From NCBI GenBank assembly GCA_027574665.1, contig CM050666.1, positions 7,874,001 to 7,938,000 of the forward strand: a stretch of DNA of 64,000 nt. The letters are read 5' to 3'. The translations under genes and the position numbers were made by a program. This stretch comes from Rhynochetos jubatus (Eukaryota > Chordata > Aves > Eurypygiformes > Rhynochetidae). The notes under the pieces are model-generated. The model did no database searches. It saw nothing but the letters and a program-made list of their open reading frames with translations, and was not told the DNA's origin. This document shows positions 20,625-36,900 of the stretch, piece by piece (position 1 is the stretch's first letter; each line of letters starts with the position of its first letter).

Positions 20625-20739
20625 GGTTACACCAAGTCTATTGACATCTGGTCAGTAGGCTGTATTCTGGCAGAGATGCTCTCCAACAGACCTATCTTTC
20701 CAGGAAAACACTACCTTGACCAACTCAACCATATCCTTG
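20625..20739 (+). CDS. MAPK1: MAPK1 exon 5: C-lobe helices
   Basis: This exon encodes residues 204-241 and the first base of the next codon (human numbering). It includes the F-helix signature [15 protein letters not shown], where the aspartate organises the catalytic loop. It continues with [18 protein letters not shown], which leads into the MAP kinase insert. Borders are a TTGCAG acceptor and a G/GTAAGC donor. Its length of 115 nt is that of the family. No internal stop or substitution from the vertebrate consensus is apparent. Confidence 0.98.
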
Positions 20740-24590
<3,851 letters not shown>

Positions 24591-24601
24591 ATTGTGCATA
24601 G
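24591..24601 (+). other. MAPK1: MAPK1 exon 8, 3'UTR portion
   Basis: Eleven untranslated bases between the TAA and the donor at 24602. Because the final junction is only 11 nt after the stop, well within the roughly 50-nt limit, it should not trigger nonsense-mediated decay. Confidence 0.85.
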
Positions 24602-24886
24602 GTAAAGTGGCAGCAACAAAGACCGCTGGGGCAGGGGGGAAGAATGCTGGAACTTTGTTACCACTAGTGAAATGCAGAACTTCTCCATTGGTATGATAAC
24701 TGGCTGTTAAAGGGTAGCTTGATGTTTATTCATTTGGCCTCAGTCCTGTGCTGTTGTTGAGGAACAGTTTAGCTTTGCTGGCAACATTGAAGTGTCAGAG
24801 GGAATCCAGGCAATTGTCTGAGGTGTTTACCTAGTTTTTAGGTTCCATTGGAGTAGTAAGACTTCCGTTTAAATAGTGTTTCTGGG

Positions 24887-24892
24887 AATAAA
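24887..24892 (+). terminator. MAPK1: Candidate intronic poly(A) signal
   Basis: An AATAAA lies about 300 nt past the stop codon, inside intron 8, followed by a GGCTGTGGTGAC G/T-rich stretch. It could end a short MAPK1 transcript that keeps the full protein. Use is not shown by sequence alone. Confidence 0.35.
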
Positions 24893-25408
24893 GGCTGTGG
24901 TGACACTTTGAAATGCAAATTTATTTAAACAACAAAACCCACACCCAAACCCCCTCCCCACCAGCAAACCACATTTTAAGGGAGAAGTGTTCTTCATATT
25001 TTATAGACTGTTGTCATACAGCTTCAACTGCTTTAAAAAAATTTCCTCCTTAAACATAATGTACAGAGGAGAAATCTCATCATTCTAAAAGGGGGAGGAG
25101 AGGGGAAGAAGCTTCAGTAGGATTCAACCTAAGTTTTAAGTAGCTCTGAAATAGAATTAATTAGAATAGTATCTAAATATTCATAGATGTGTCATGGTTA
25201 CTCTTCCTGACCTTTTGAAGATTTAAAGTTTTGCTTTAGGATGTGATGTATTCACACTCCCTGTCTCGGACCTTGTTTTGTTTTAAACCAATGAACATAA
25301 CTGGCCTTCATACACCCTTCATATACCGTGAGGCTTGCCAGACTCAGTAGTTTCATACAAAAGTGGTCACATTCTGAGATGAATAATTTTTGTAATACTT
25401 AGAATATT

Positions 25409-25635
25409 AGAATCATAGAATGTTTGGGTTGGCAGGCACCTTTAACGGTCATCTGGTCCAACCGCCCTGCACTGAGCAGGGACACCTGCAACTAGAGCAG
25501 GTTGCTCAGTCTGTCCAACCAGACTGGAATGTTTCCAGGGACGGGGCATGGACCACTGCTCTGGGCAACCCGTGCCGGTGTCTCGCCATCCTCATAGTAA
25601 AAATGTTCCTCCCTGTACCTACTCTTGTGAAACTC
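25409..25635 (-). repeat. CR1 LINE 3' end fragment
   Basis: The + strand reads AGAATCATAGAATGTTTGGG, then a 'ggtccaaccgccctgcactgagcaggg' type block, an 'actagagcaggttgctcag' block and a 'gttcctccctgta' block. This is the reverse complement of roughly the last 225 bp of CR1. It is the best preserved copy in the window and is antisense to MAPK1. Confidence 0.95.
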
Positions 25636-28600
25636 CTGTGATACTGATGGTTTGAAGTGTCAGTTTTGTGACTGGAGAAGAAACACGGCCCAAAGACAGC
25701 CTAATCTGGGCTGCCTGTTTTGTGGTTTTAAAAGTAGATGTTGTGCTATTCTCCGTCAACGGCAGCGTTCTGCAATCACCGGTTTTTGATGGTGGTTCCA
25801 GCAGAAAGGTTCAGTTTTGAGCCAGTGAACTTCCTCACTGCAAGAAATCCAAGAAAGAAAGTACAGCTTTTACTTAGAGTAGCTTCTCTTGCCACTGGCT
25901 TGAATATTCAGATGTGTAGAAGGTCACAGATGAAGTCATTTTGATCTTTAGAAATACCGTATGGGGTTTCTTTGAGCTTACTAGCTAACATTTGAAACTA
26001 CTTCAATAATTAGAAGTTAGGTAAAGCTGAGGTTCACACATCTGGCTTTTATGAGCTGGGCGTTGCCAGTAGGCTTGGTTAGACCTGGGACACAGTAACG
26101 TGCGTGGTGTTTGCTTCCCGCCCGTGTTTGCCAAAGCTCATTCTGTACAAGAGGCACTGGCAGCACATGTACACCGTCTGGAAGAAAGTGACAGGTCTTT
26201 AGGCATAAGATGAAGCCTGTTACTAATAGGCCACAGTAGGAAGAACAAATCGCTAACGTGGCAGTGAACTGCAGTGTATGATCTTTCCTGCTTCCCTGCT
26301 TCCCTCTTTGCCCAGATCGTACCTACCTAGATCATGTTAAGGATCAGGCATAAAGATATCGGTGGTCTGGTGCTAACAGAAATTTCTGGTTTGCTAAAAG
26401 CGGTACCTGTAAATGGTACTGTGGAGTGTTGATTTGGCTGACGTGATGCTGAAATTTAAATACTGTACTCAGCTTGACGTGACATGCTGCTAACTTGTCC
26501 TAGTCACTTGTGGTTGGAACTGTTAGCTGTTCACACCACAACAGTGTCAGCATAAGCAGTTGACATCCTGGTGAAGGCCAAGCCCCAGGAGTTGGCTTTA
26601 GATGGACAGTGCATGTCTGTGCCCCCAGGCCTGCCCTGTACCCATCCACTCGCCCTTCTGAGCGTGCCGTTTCTTGAGGCTCAGAACCTCCCTCTTGACT
26701 GTAGCTTTTGGAATGGAAAAGCAATGTGAAAATAACAGTTTCTTCAGATGACTAAAGAATGTACTTTGTTCGTTAGTTATGATTAATCTTCCTAGTCTTT
26801 TGAAGATTTAAATTCTAACTTAAAAGGTAATGTACTGATATTCGCTGTCTCTGACTGCTTTTTTACCATACATTGGCAGTGCTGCCTCTGACTCACGGCA
26901 AACGTGGTGTACATAAAGCGTAGCAAAAGGAAAGTGTGCTTGTTTAAAGGGCGATGGTCAAACTTGATTCACTGAAATATGTCTCTGCTCTTTTTTGTAG
27001 GACAAGGACTTAAAGGACTGGGCATGCTCAAACGTTGCTGTTCCTCTTCCCAGTTCTTTATTGTTGGTCATGTCTTGTGGCCTCTCTCAGCTTACCCACT
27101 AACTCCTTTGAGCCATTCAGGAGGGCGGTTCCTGGTAGTTTTGGCTTTTCATGCTTTCAATGAATCTCTTAAGCCTGAAGAATTGTAATTGACACTCCTG
27201 TGCGTAATGCCCATTGTTGCCCTGTTGCAGTACTGTACTGTAAGTGCACCTACTGCTGGCCGTGTTTTAACTGCTTGCTTTCTGGTTTGAAAGATGCAGT
27301 GGTTCCTTTCACTCCTGGATCAGTATCCAAGAAGATAATTCATTAACCTGTAAGAAGTTTACACCACGAACTATGTTTTTCTGACTTTACTGAAGTCGCT
27401 GGCATTTTTTTTTCTTTTTCTTTTTTTTTTTTTAGAAAAGCTACTATTCAGGGCACTTTAAGTCAGTGACATCCCAGATTTGTTTTGCACTTCCTTTGTA
27501 ACTCGAAATGGTTAGCGTCCAGCGGAGCTGATACCATTATGCTATGGGTTACAGCATAAGTCGTGCTCATGTTAATCTTGCTTATGCACTTGTTTGGGTG
27601 TCCTGTGCTGTACATACAGGTATTCCATACAGCGTAAGAGCCACATGGGAACCCAACTTAATTGAATTCATCCAAGAACCATTTTTTCCACATATTGACA
27701 AAATTTGTACTCTTTTCTCCCTGCCTTTTCTAAAAGAGATCATGTAAAGTTTAACCGCGTTGGAGGCATAGTACTCCCAAAGTTTGTACCATGTAGTAGC
27801 ATTTATGAGACTTGTGCAAAGAGAATGAGTGGCAGCTCGCCAACTTATATTTACTCACCGCGTGGTGGAAGATTAACAAAGAACATAATGGCATGATGAG
27901 CTAATGGTGAATGCTTTTCTCTGTGGAAGGCATCCGTATGTGGTGGGCAAGCGAGAAACCAAACTATGTTGTTAATAAACTCAGTCTCCATCCTGCATAC
28001 CAATGAAATGCTCCAAGCGAGGACTGATAGTTTTTACATTTGAGCCTAATCACTGACATTCAGAATTCTTGCAGAGAGGAACACTGCATCTTTAAATGAG
28101 AAAGTTTGATTTTACTTTTGCTCCTACAGCATGTCAGCATCTCAAGTTCATTTCTTGCAACCTACACTATGGTGATTTGTAATCAAGCCTCCATGAGCTC
28201 GTGACATGAAGTACTGTTCTGTTGTCAAGTACTATCAAACTTTTCTGATAATGCTGAGTTAGGACAACCAAACAAAGCTAGCACTAAATAATGTTTAAAA
28301 TTGTATACCTTTTAATGATCTTTTCAAGTATTTGTTACTGAAATTGTATAATGTGGAGTTTACTAGGTGTTATGTTCCAGTGCAGTGCCTCCTTTTCTTT
28401 CCCCACTGCTCTCTGTGGTGAGAAATTTGCCTTGTTTAAAATAATTACTGTGCCCTCGCATGACTGTTAAAGCTTTCTGTGCAAAGATGATTGTCTAAGT
28501 GCCACATGCCTATGATTGAGAAAAGAAATAATCTATTGTTACCTCTGAGTTGTGTTCAACTGAAATGCTATTCAACAAATAACTTAGGAAAAATAGTTCT

Positions 28601-28717
28601 ATTTTTAGCTTTTCATATCTCTGCTGTCTTTTTCTCATTTTATTTTGGCAGCAGTGAAGAATGGATTGTATAAAGACTGCTTGCTAATATGAACAAAATG
28701 CACTTGTAATTCCTGGA

Positions 28718-28723
28718 AATAAA
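28718..28723 (+). terminator. MAPK1: Candidate proximal poly(A) signal of MAPK1
   Basis: AATAAA sits in the block TGGAAATAAATTTGAATC, about 1.7 kb into exon 9. U-rich sequence follows. It is a plausible proximal cleavage site for a shorter mRNA. Confidence 0.5.
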
Positions 28724-30865
28724 TTTGAATCTTATATCTTCACATTAACATTAAGAATTAGTTTTTGGTTTCCTCTTGGGTAATGCGTTTGAATGGAAAT
28801 CAGGTTCAATTGCTACTGTAGTATATAAGGATGCTTGCTGGTTAATAACTCCAGGCTTCCTCATACCGTTTAGTCTGCTTGTCAAAGAAACCTAGAAAGC
28901 CATTAACTTTTAGACTTCAATAGATAAGGGTGCTTACAAGATTCCATTTCAACATTTTCTTTTCCGATAGTTCAAGTGTTAGTCCGCCAAAACTAATTTT
29001 TAAGAAGCAAGGGTTCGTCATTAAAGGGCATTTTCTCTTGGGAAGTTCCTGTGGTACACACACCTCTGTTATGGGGAACATGTTAGGAGCACTGTCAGGA
29101 CACTGCACAGCGATCATGGGATTGTGGTATGGAACCTGTGCTACCAACATTTCTACAGACATATGCACGTGACTGTTGATACTCGTGTAGAAATTTCTCT
29201 TGACGTTTCTACACATCTTTACCAAAACGCTTTTCTCGCTCAGTTTTGAAAGGTTGAAGTGTTTCTAGAATCTCTGCTACTTGTACGATCATCGTTACGA
29301 CAAGAATCGCTCTTGGCGTGGTTGGAAAGATGACTGTTACTGAAATCAGTTTGTAACACCTCAGTTTTAATTTACTAGGGAAGAACTTTGGCAGCTTACT
29401 TCATCCTTCTCTTTCCCTATTCTTTTTTTTTAATACTTTGTTTAATTTTGGATTTCTGGGGAGGTGTAGACTTACCCTTGCGTTCTGGCTCAGCATGAGA
29501 AGCCGAGGGTTTGCTTTACCTAACACCTGGTGCTTTTGGGCTTTCTTCCATAGCTATTCTTGCTGAGTCCAATTGGTATCCATCAGCAACTGCATTCGTC
29601 GCCCTTCTGCTGAATTCAGTAACCACTGTTGGGTTGAATTCGTTAATGCGTCGAACGCAGAAGCATGATTATTTTTTTGGTCAGATTTTGAAAATAGTTT
29701 AAAAGAAGGTGCCTATAACAAGACTGTGTTAGGTCACTTCATCATTTTACTTTGTTTTTTTCTTTTCTTTACGTAGTTTTCATGTTTCAGAGCGGAGAAC
29801 AGCAACTCTTAATCGAAGTAACATGCATATTTCATGGTAAAGATGTTTTGGGAATAAGGAATGTAAACAGTTCACTGTCAAAAACATTCCAACCTTACAG
29901 CTGAAGAAAAATATGCAAACACAAAATTCTCATGGATGCTTTGGCAAGAAAGCATCTTACTCTGCTGTCCTGACTGTCGCCAGGCTCTTCCTCATCAAGA
30001 TCACACATTCTATCAAATCTGAAGTGTACAACACACTACATGGGCTGAGCGGTGTGGTGCACGAGGAGCTTTCGGGAGTAGCAGTGATGGTGTAACTCAG
30101 CAGTGGCCAAATGAAACCCAAGGAGTTGAGCATGGTTTTCCTTACAGAACGAGAAAAAGAAAATCCTGCTGTTGCTGCCCACTGTAATATGCTACAATAT
30201 ATTTATACCATGTCGAAGTTGTTTGCTGAGCAACTGTACTATAGATCTAAACTTTATTAATATATATTTGCTTATGTTAGTGTAGTTTATATAGTCCTTG
30301 GTTATTGATAAATTTATTGTGTTGTTACAGCACAGTGAGATGGTATAAATATAGGTCTATACATACACACCATATACTCATGAATTTGGTCCCTTGCATA
30401 GTACTTTTATATTTGTACAGCGATGTCTTCAAGCAATCCCAGATTTTAGGGGAAATATTTTTGTAAATGCAGTGGTTTAAACAAAAAAGTCCAAACAATC
30501 CTTTTACTAAGTTTTAAATACGTTTGTGGTTCAAAATGGTTTAGTTAATTGAAACGAAGACACTAAATTAGTGAAAAGTGCACATTAGTAAAGTGAAGCT
30601 TACAATGGTTTTTGTAGCATGTGCTGTGATCAAACTAAGTGAAACGGGAGGGAATGTAAAAGTTAGACTATCTTTGTAAATCTAGAACAAATTTCTAAAG
30701 GTTGCAGCTGGTTTACTTACTATTGTTGCCTTTTCTTGTGTTGTATCAGTGTAGAGCACTCTTAAAATACTCAAACTGCTTTGTCTTTGCTTTGTACTGT
30801 TGGTGCCTTCTCAGTCATGTACCCCACAAGTCCTGCATAGCTAATTTAGTTAATGGTAAGTGTAA

Positions 30866-30871
30866 AATAAA
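30866..30871 (+). terminator. MAPK1: Candidate distal poly(A) signal of MAPK1
   Basis: AATAAA in TGTAAAATAAAAAAGC is followed by a second variant signal, ATTAAA, at 30934-30939. After that comes a GU-rich element (GTTTATATTGTG...GATTTGTGATTTGG). The cluster at the end of an AT-rich region fits the distal 3' end of MAPK1. Confidence 0.6.
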
Positions 30872-30960
30872 AAAGCAAAGGAAGATTTTATAAAAAAAAA
30901 ATCATTTTCTGTATGTTCTTATTCATTGTAACAATTAAACGTTTATATTGTGACAGATTT

Positions 30961-33900
30961 GTGATTTGGTTCATCTGTATAGATCAGTTGTAAGTAGCAA
31001 AGGTTTATATTTCGTCTTATTCTTTTGATGTTGTAAACGTATGTGACTTTTCTTTTTTAAATCAGGTAACTTAATGTTCTGTTTTGTTTTTGGCATCTGA
31101 ATCTTGTAAAAACAAATGCAAAGAAAATCATTAAATTGTGTCCCTGTATGACCAAATCAGCATAGTGCTGTGCGTATCTAGAATGACTGGGATTCTGCTC
31201 TATAGCCCGTGGGTACACGGAGGCGTGTGGCGTTAGCTTACCTACAGCACGGCTGTCGCTGCAGCGCTGCCGTAGCAAGGAGCCTGCGTTCAGTATTGGT
31301 AAATGCTCCAGGGTGCTTGTTCTGCTGTGTGACTGTACCAGCTTGAAATGGACTCGGGGGAGCCATCCAGAAACCACAGGTGAAGTTTCTTTACAGACAG
31401 GCGGAAGAAATGTTGTAGCTTTGTTGCACCAAGTTAGGAAATCATCAGTACTGTGAACCGTAGAGCACAGTGTGATGCGAATAGACCCGTGTGTCTGATG
31501 ATTCACAGGCTTTTTTTACACTTTACGTTGATATTTATGTAGTTATCACCCTGTTCCCATGAAGGCTTGAAAATAATTCCTTGAGCAACGCTTGGAGCCC
31601 AAGTGTTTTTGTTTTACTACAACATCTCTCTCTGGCCGAGGGTTTGGAATGCGTGATTTCTGGGAGCAAGGCAGGTAAGCTTACATCACTGTGATGGGCT
31701 TTTAATGAAGGGGGGGGGTTAGCCTGGAATCAGACTGTGCCAATGAACTGAACTCTTCATTAAAAGGTGTAGTTGGATGGTGGCAGCTAGAAACTTCTCT
31801 GATTAATATGGAAACAGAAACTGTGACCTGAAACTGAAGGGAGCTTAGCTGTAACTGACAGTTCTGTGACGACTCCAAGAACTGGCTTGTCAAAATCCAT
31901 CTTTCTGTTCCCTCTTTGGCTTTCACAGCACAGTACGTAATTTTTTCCAGAATATTGCAGAATTTCATTTTTGCCATAGGTGGGTTTATGTGTGTTCTTA
32001 CTTCGTTGACTGTAGCTGCCTCTCGCTTTCTTTGTCCCCTCTAGAAGACCGCTGTATTCACAACAGCCTGTGCTTCGGTGAGTTACTTCAGGGTGTAACT
32101 ACACTGCAGCTTGCCTCAGTGGGGTTTTGACAAGCTCCTGATTGACTTACCACTTTTGTAACCCTTAGGTAGGGTTAGTTTGAAATATGCATGTCTCCTG
32201 CATCTCACCAGTGGGACGCTGATCCTCTGTCCGTAAGCTCCAAGTGTAACAGGCACTCCTGAACTGTTGGAGTCAAAGACTAGAGATGGGTGCTGGGTGT
32301 GGGTGTGTCTGGGCGGGATGCTGAGCCCCCTGGATGCTTTGGAAGCTGAGCTGCCTGCGCTGGGGCCCGTGGTGCACTCAAATACCCAGGAAGGCTGTGA
32401 GGAACTACTGCTGAGTGCAAGCCCTGTTTATTTGAAGAGATACTAGTGTAGGTTGGATGGCATCAAGCTTTGCAGAGCTCTAACTTCCTCTGCAAATATG
32501 CCAGTTTGTGTTACGTTTCATTTTCAGTTATTCTTTCTACTAAATTACATATATGTAATACTTGACAAGCTTAAAAAATAGGAAAACTGTGTGAGGTATG
32601 TAGACTTACCAACTCTGTGCCACAGATACATGCTGTGTCTGTTGATGGTTGTCTTGCTCTGGTGTGTCTTTTCATGGCCCATGAAACCCCAGCTAGCTGC
32701 AGAAGGGTTCTAGAGCTTGAACTCCGGTTCCGAAGGCAGCTTTGGAGAGCCTGCACAACATCCTCGTGCTCTGCCAGGCGCAAGGTGCCCAGTGTTCACA
32801 TCCCCCATCAGAAATGTGGCCCCACTCAGGCGGTGTTCGTGTGAAGGCTGGTCTTGGAAGTCAGGTGTCAGAATTGTCCTGTAGCTCCTCTTTCCCTTTA
32901 TAAATAACTATGCTGATGACTTTCCCTCAGGTACTTTCCCAAGTGCTGCCTTTCTTCACTACATCTTGCTATCAACAATTTACTTTTCTCTCTATCTTCC
33001 TATTCAAAGTGAGTTGTTCAAACAACAAGTCCCAGTTGTTCCAAAAATCCTTCTTCTGTAGGATTCCTGAGCTTTCTGATGGTGACCAACAGATTATTGA
33101 TTCTGATAGTTAAACTGTGAATCCACTGAAGAGGTAAGAAAGCTAGAAGGTCTGCTGGACTCTTCCTGTTGGAAGTACAGCATGCAATCTGCTCACTGTG
33201 TGTGGATTTCTGGGAAGGCAATACAAATACACATAAGGAGCAGAAAGGAGCAATGCACTTGGCCAAGATGTGGCATGAAACCCCGTTCCAGTGGGCCTTT
33301 GCTGCTGTTGGGGACTTCTGCCTGAAGTCCAACAGTCCCTGGTTAAAACTTTTCTAGACTCAAACTTTAAATACCTTGGCAGTATTTAAAGCTTCCTGCT
33401 ACTTCCCTAAAATTGCCTCTCCTCTTCCTCTCGACACATGTGGAGCTCATTTTCCTGAAGTTCCTGCCCTTTCCATTAATTCATGTAGCAGAGAAATGTG
33501 TGATCCTTCTAACTTCTCATTTTACTTGGTGCAGACGTAGCTTATGTTTGTGCATGAAGGCTGAAAAAAGCGGCCCTAAAGTATTTTGTCGGATTTCCCA
33601 GGAAAGAGCAAGAAATGCCTTGACAGCGTGTTGGGTTTGCAGCACTGTCTCATCTAGAAATACGGAGTTCAAACCCACTTTGTGTTTCTGCGAGTTTGTG
33701 CGACACTCCAACTGTATGAGCTGCCGGCTGAAATGCTGGTTCTCCGTGTCTCCTTTCATTGTTGCCTGGACTGGGCTGACCTTTGGTCTTGCTGAGTTCC
33801 TGTCTTCCAGTGACTCTTCCTTTCCTCAGGGCTTGACACTTTCCATGTTGGTCTTCTTCTCCAGAGTCCTTTGCCTGCTCTGACTGACTTCACTCCTCTG

Positions 33901-36900
33901 TTGTTACTTATCTTGCGCCGCTGTAGGTTGCCTACAGTCTCACGGCTCAACTTTTGTTTGCTTGCTTATCTTTTTTTCTTCTGTAAAGCTGTGCCAAGGA
34001 CACAGCTGTGCGGCAGGAGCTGGGCTGTGGTTACAGGCTTCTGGGCTGCTGGTCACAGCTCTGGGGAGAAAGCTTGGGTAGCGCAGAGCAGCTTCTCTGC
34101 TGCGGTCAGTCCTCGCAGCGCCCAGGATGGTGCCGACCGCGGCGTTGCGCAGTGCAGTGAGCTGTTAATGCCACCTTAGGATTTTAGTGCTGACCTTCAA
34201 TACGCAGCCCAGAAATAACAATGGAAAATTTTAGTCTCCCTAGCCATGATGCATGCTACAGCGCATCTGAGAAGTATTTCAAAATTCAGGCTTTTCTAGC
34301 AAAAAATAATAAACCCCAAAGCTGTAAGGGAATGCCACAGAAAGGTTTAAAATCTGCTGTTGCTGAAAGACTTGAGAGGCACCTTTTAGGGTTTGTGGTT
34401 GATGTCGGATCCAAGACTAAATAGCTTGTTCTGAAGATGTTCTTCTGCCTTAAAACTGCAAATGCAAAGATGATGAATATTCAGACTCACTGATTATATC
34501 ACAAGTGAGCTGAACAGTTCAGGGGGAGGTGTTTTAGTCAAGCCGTTCTCCTAATTCACTTTTGATTTCAATAACTAACTAGTTAAGAGGAGGTTTCGAC
34601 TAAAAACTTTTCTATGTTCCTGGAAGCATTAAAACTCACTGCGGTTCTGACTCCTAGCTGAGGCATCATAGACTCAAGAGTTCAAACGCTAGACTTCACT
34701 GTGTTCTGTGTGTTTTGAAAAGCTTTTTGTTAGTTTTTGTACACGTATATACTTTCGCAGGCTTTTTGAACAGGTATGCGGCAGGTGCGGAGGGAACACA
34801 AACACGCAGGCCCGCTTACACAAATGGGCGCTGTTGATGTCATTGCAACTTCGTGTTCTCATTCTGTGTTTGCTCTCACGTGCAGCGTAAGCGCAGCGCT
34901 GCGGGCAGACGTATGGGGATTAAGAAAAACAACTGCTGTGATCATTTCTTAAGCATTCTTTTGTGGCTAAGCTTAATTTATAAACCTGTTTTTGAGGGTA
35001 TGTTTGGTATTTTGGGAGAACGGCGTTAAGCTGTTTTTACAGCTGACTTGGTGACATTTCTCTACGTATAATATGCTGTTGTTCCAGCATGGCAAAGGTC
35101 TGGATAATTCATGTGTGCTCAACTTAATCACTGGTTTTCTTCTTGTGACAATAAATGGCATTGTACCAAAAGCAATATATCCTGTGTGTAGTTAGCAGTG
35201 GAAATAATTATTACTGTGCAGCTTTTATTTTCATTGTCTTTCCAGCCACTAGCGTGGATTGTGTGCATTGACAGTTGCTCCAGGCTATTAAAGATGTCTT
35301 GGGGCAAAAAAACCATCCTGAATAATACTTGTGTGTGTTCTGGAATCTGCTGCTGTACTTTGAAGCAGAAAAGGGTTGCATCTGATGCTGCGTTAAGCTT
35401 ATTTTCTTCTGAGTCTTATCATCAGAACTCATCTAGATCTAGAGTGTTTCTCCGGAACTGCTCCTCCACATTTTTCCTCTTGAGAAAGGCCCAGGCTCAA
35501 CACCAGCATCGTTAGAGCCAAGGATCATAAGAGAGCGGAAGGGCTTTTTTTCTCTGCTTGATTTTGGGATTCTGCTAAGCTATGCTCGACCTTACTAGAT
35601 CACTGCACTGTCAAAAGACTTGTGGAATGCTGCAACTGATTTTGCTCACCAACTACTTGAGACCAGAGGAGCAGGGAGTACACAATGCATGGGGACTCTC
35701 TAGTCTTAAGCTCTGACCCTCCTGGCCCCACAATAGCAATTCTGAGTGACTGGCTCTGCAAGCCAACCAGCCCTGGATAACTTTCCTTTAAGGAGGGAAG
35801 CTTTGGTTTTCCTTTCTGGGTGCTCAGAAGGGCAACATACCAAGATGGTTATCTCCCCACCACTTGCATTTGACTGCTAGTGTGTAGTACTCATCATACT
35901 GAAGTGTCACTGTACTGAAGTTTTAACGCTGAACTAACAGGGCTGAAGAACTTGCTCTTCTCAACGTCTCTTTGCTTTCAAAGTCTGTAGAAAAATACTC
36001 GCTTTCCGTTATAACTGAATAGCTTTTCTGCGTTCTCTGTGCACATTTTCTCTGCTGCCTCCTGCTCTTCTTAGATGTGACTTACTTTCCTGCTAATGGT
36101 GTTACAAAAGCTGTAGTACTACAGGTGTAATGGTAACTTGTAAATAAAATTACTGTAAACACATGGTCAAGTTATTTGTGGTGCTGCTCTGTGTGTGACA
36201 TTACCTTAGCTGTGAATCCTCACTGCGCTTTCCTGCAGGACGCACACGTTGGACCTGGTGGTCATAAAGCTGGTGTCGGTGCCTTTTGCAAGAAACCTTT
36301 GGGTGACTAGCCTCCACAGCAATCTGGTCCTAGTAACAAGTTCCAGGCCGCACTGGCAGCGATTATTTCTAGGCAGTAACTCTGCAAGGTAATTTGTTAG
36401 ATGACAGCAAATCAACACTTCCATCAAACTGATTGTCACTGGAGCAATAATACATTTTTATGTAAATACCTCAAACAATTTGTACAGCACGTAGAGAATG
36501 CAAGATGATCTACGGTTGGAAGGTGGTGAGGAAGTTGTTGCTGTGGTAGCGTTTTGTCCTTGAAGCCTATCAGCTCTAGGAAAGGACCGTCTGTTTCCCA
36601 TCCAGTTGAGAGGGTGGCGGAAAAAAGTGGAAGAGGTCTGACCTGTGCAGAGAACAGAGTGCTATGTTTTAGTTAAAAACCGAGATACGCTGCTCTGCTG
36701 TGGCCCGTCCGTGGTCAGCATGTGTCAGAAATGGAGCAACGATCTGTGGCTGGCTCCGTGGGTGTGCGGGCAGGAGAAGAGTTGTGGCAGGCACTGCCAG
36801 GAGCTGGTGGGGATGTGTTTATGAACAATACTCCCTTTCTCTTCTAGAAAACAGTCCTGAGGAGATCTGATTACCAGTCAGGTGTTACGCTCTTCAGGAC

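Larger units (their letters stand above)
24602..27000 (+). other. MAPK1: MAPK1 intron 8 (in the 3'UTR)
   Basis: A 2399-bp intron from GTAAAG to TTTGTAG that interrupts the 3'UTR. It holds a CR1 copy (about 25409-25635) and an AATAAA at 24887-24892. If that signal were used, the result would be a short mRNA with intact coding sequence and an alternative UTR. No coding exon is visible. Confidence 0.85.
27001..30960 (+). other. MAPK1: MAPK1 exon 9: long 3'UTR
   Basis: The exon starts after a TTTTTTGTAG acceptor with GACAAGGACTTAAAGGACTG and continues through CTCCTTTGAGCCATTCAG and TGGCTTTTCATGCTTTCAA. These closely resemble my recollection of the human MAPK1 3'UTR after its last intron. It contains no long frame. 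A T-rich run (about 27408-27435) and many AT-rich stretches occur, especially 30180-30600. AATAAA motifs lie at 27974, 28718 and 30866, with an ATTAAA at 30934. Alternative poly(A) use would give UTRs of about 1.7 or 3.9 kb. The end coordinate is my estimate. Confidence 0.85.

Noticed and set aside
33413..33883. 156-codon plus-strand frame in the intergenic region
   Set aside because: Hydrophobic, Cys- and Phe-rich translation without any family signature. Length is within what chance gives for this window.
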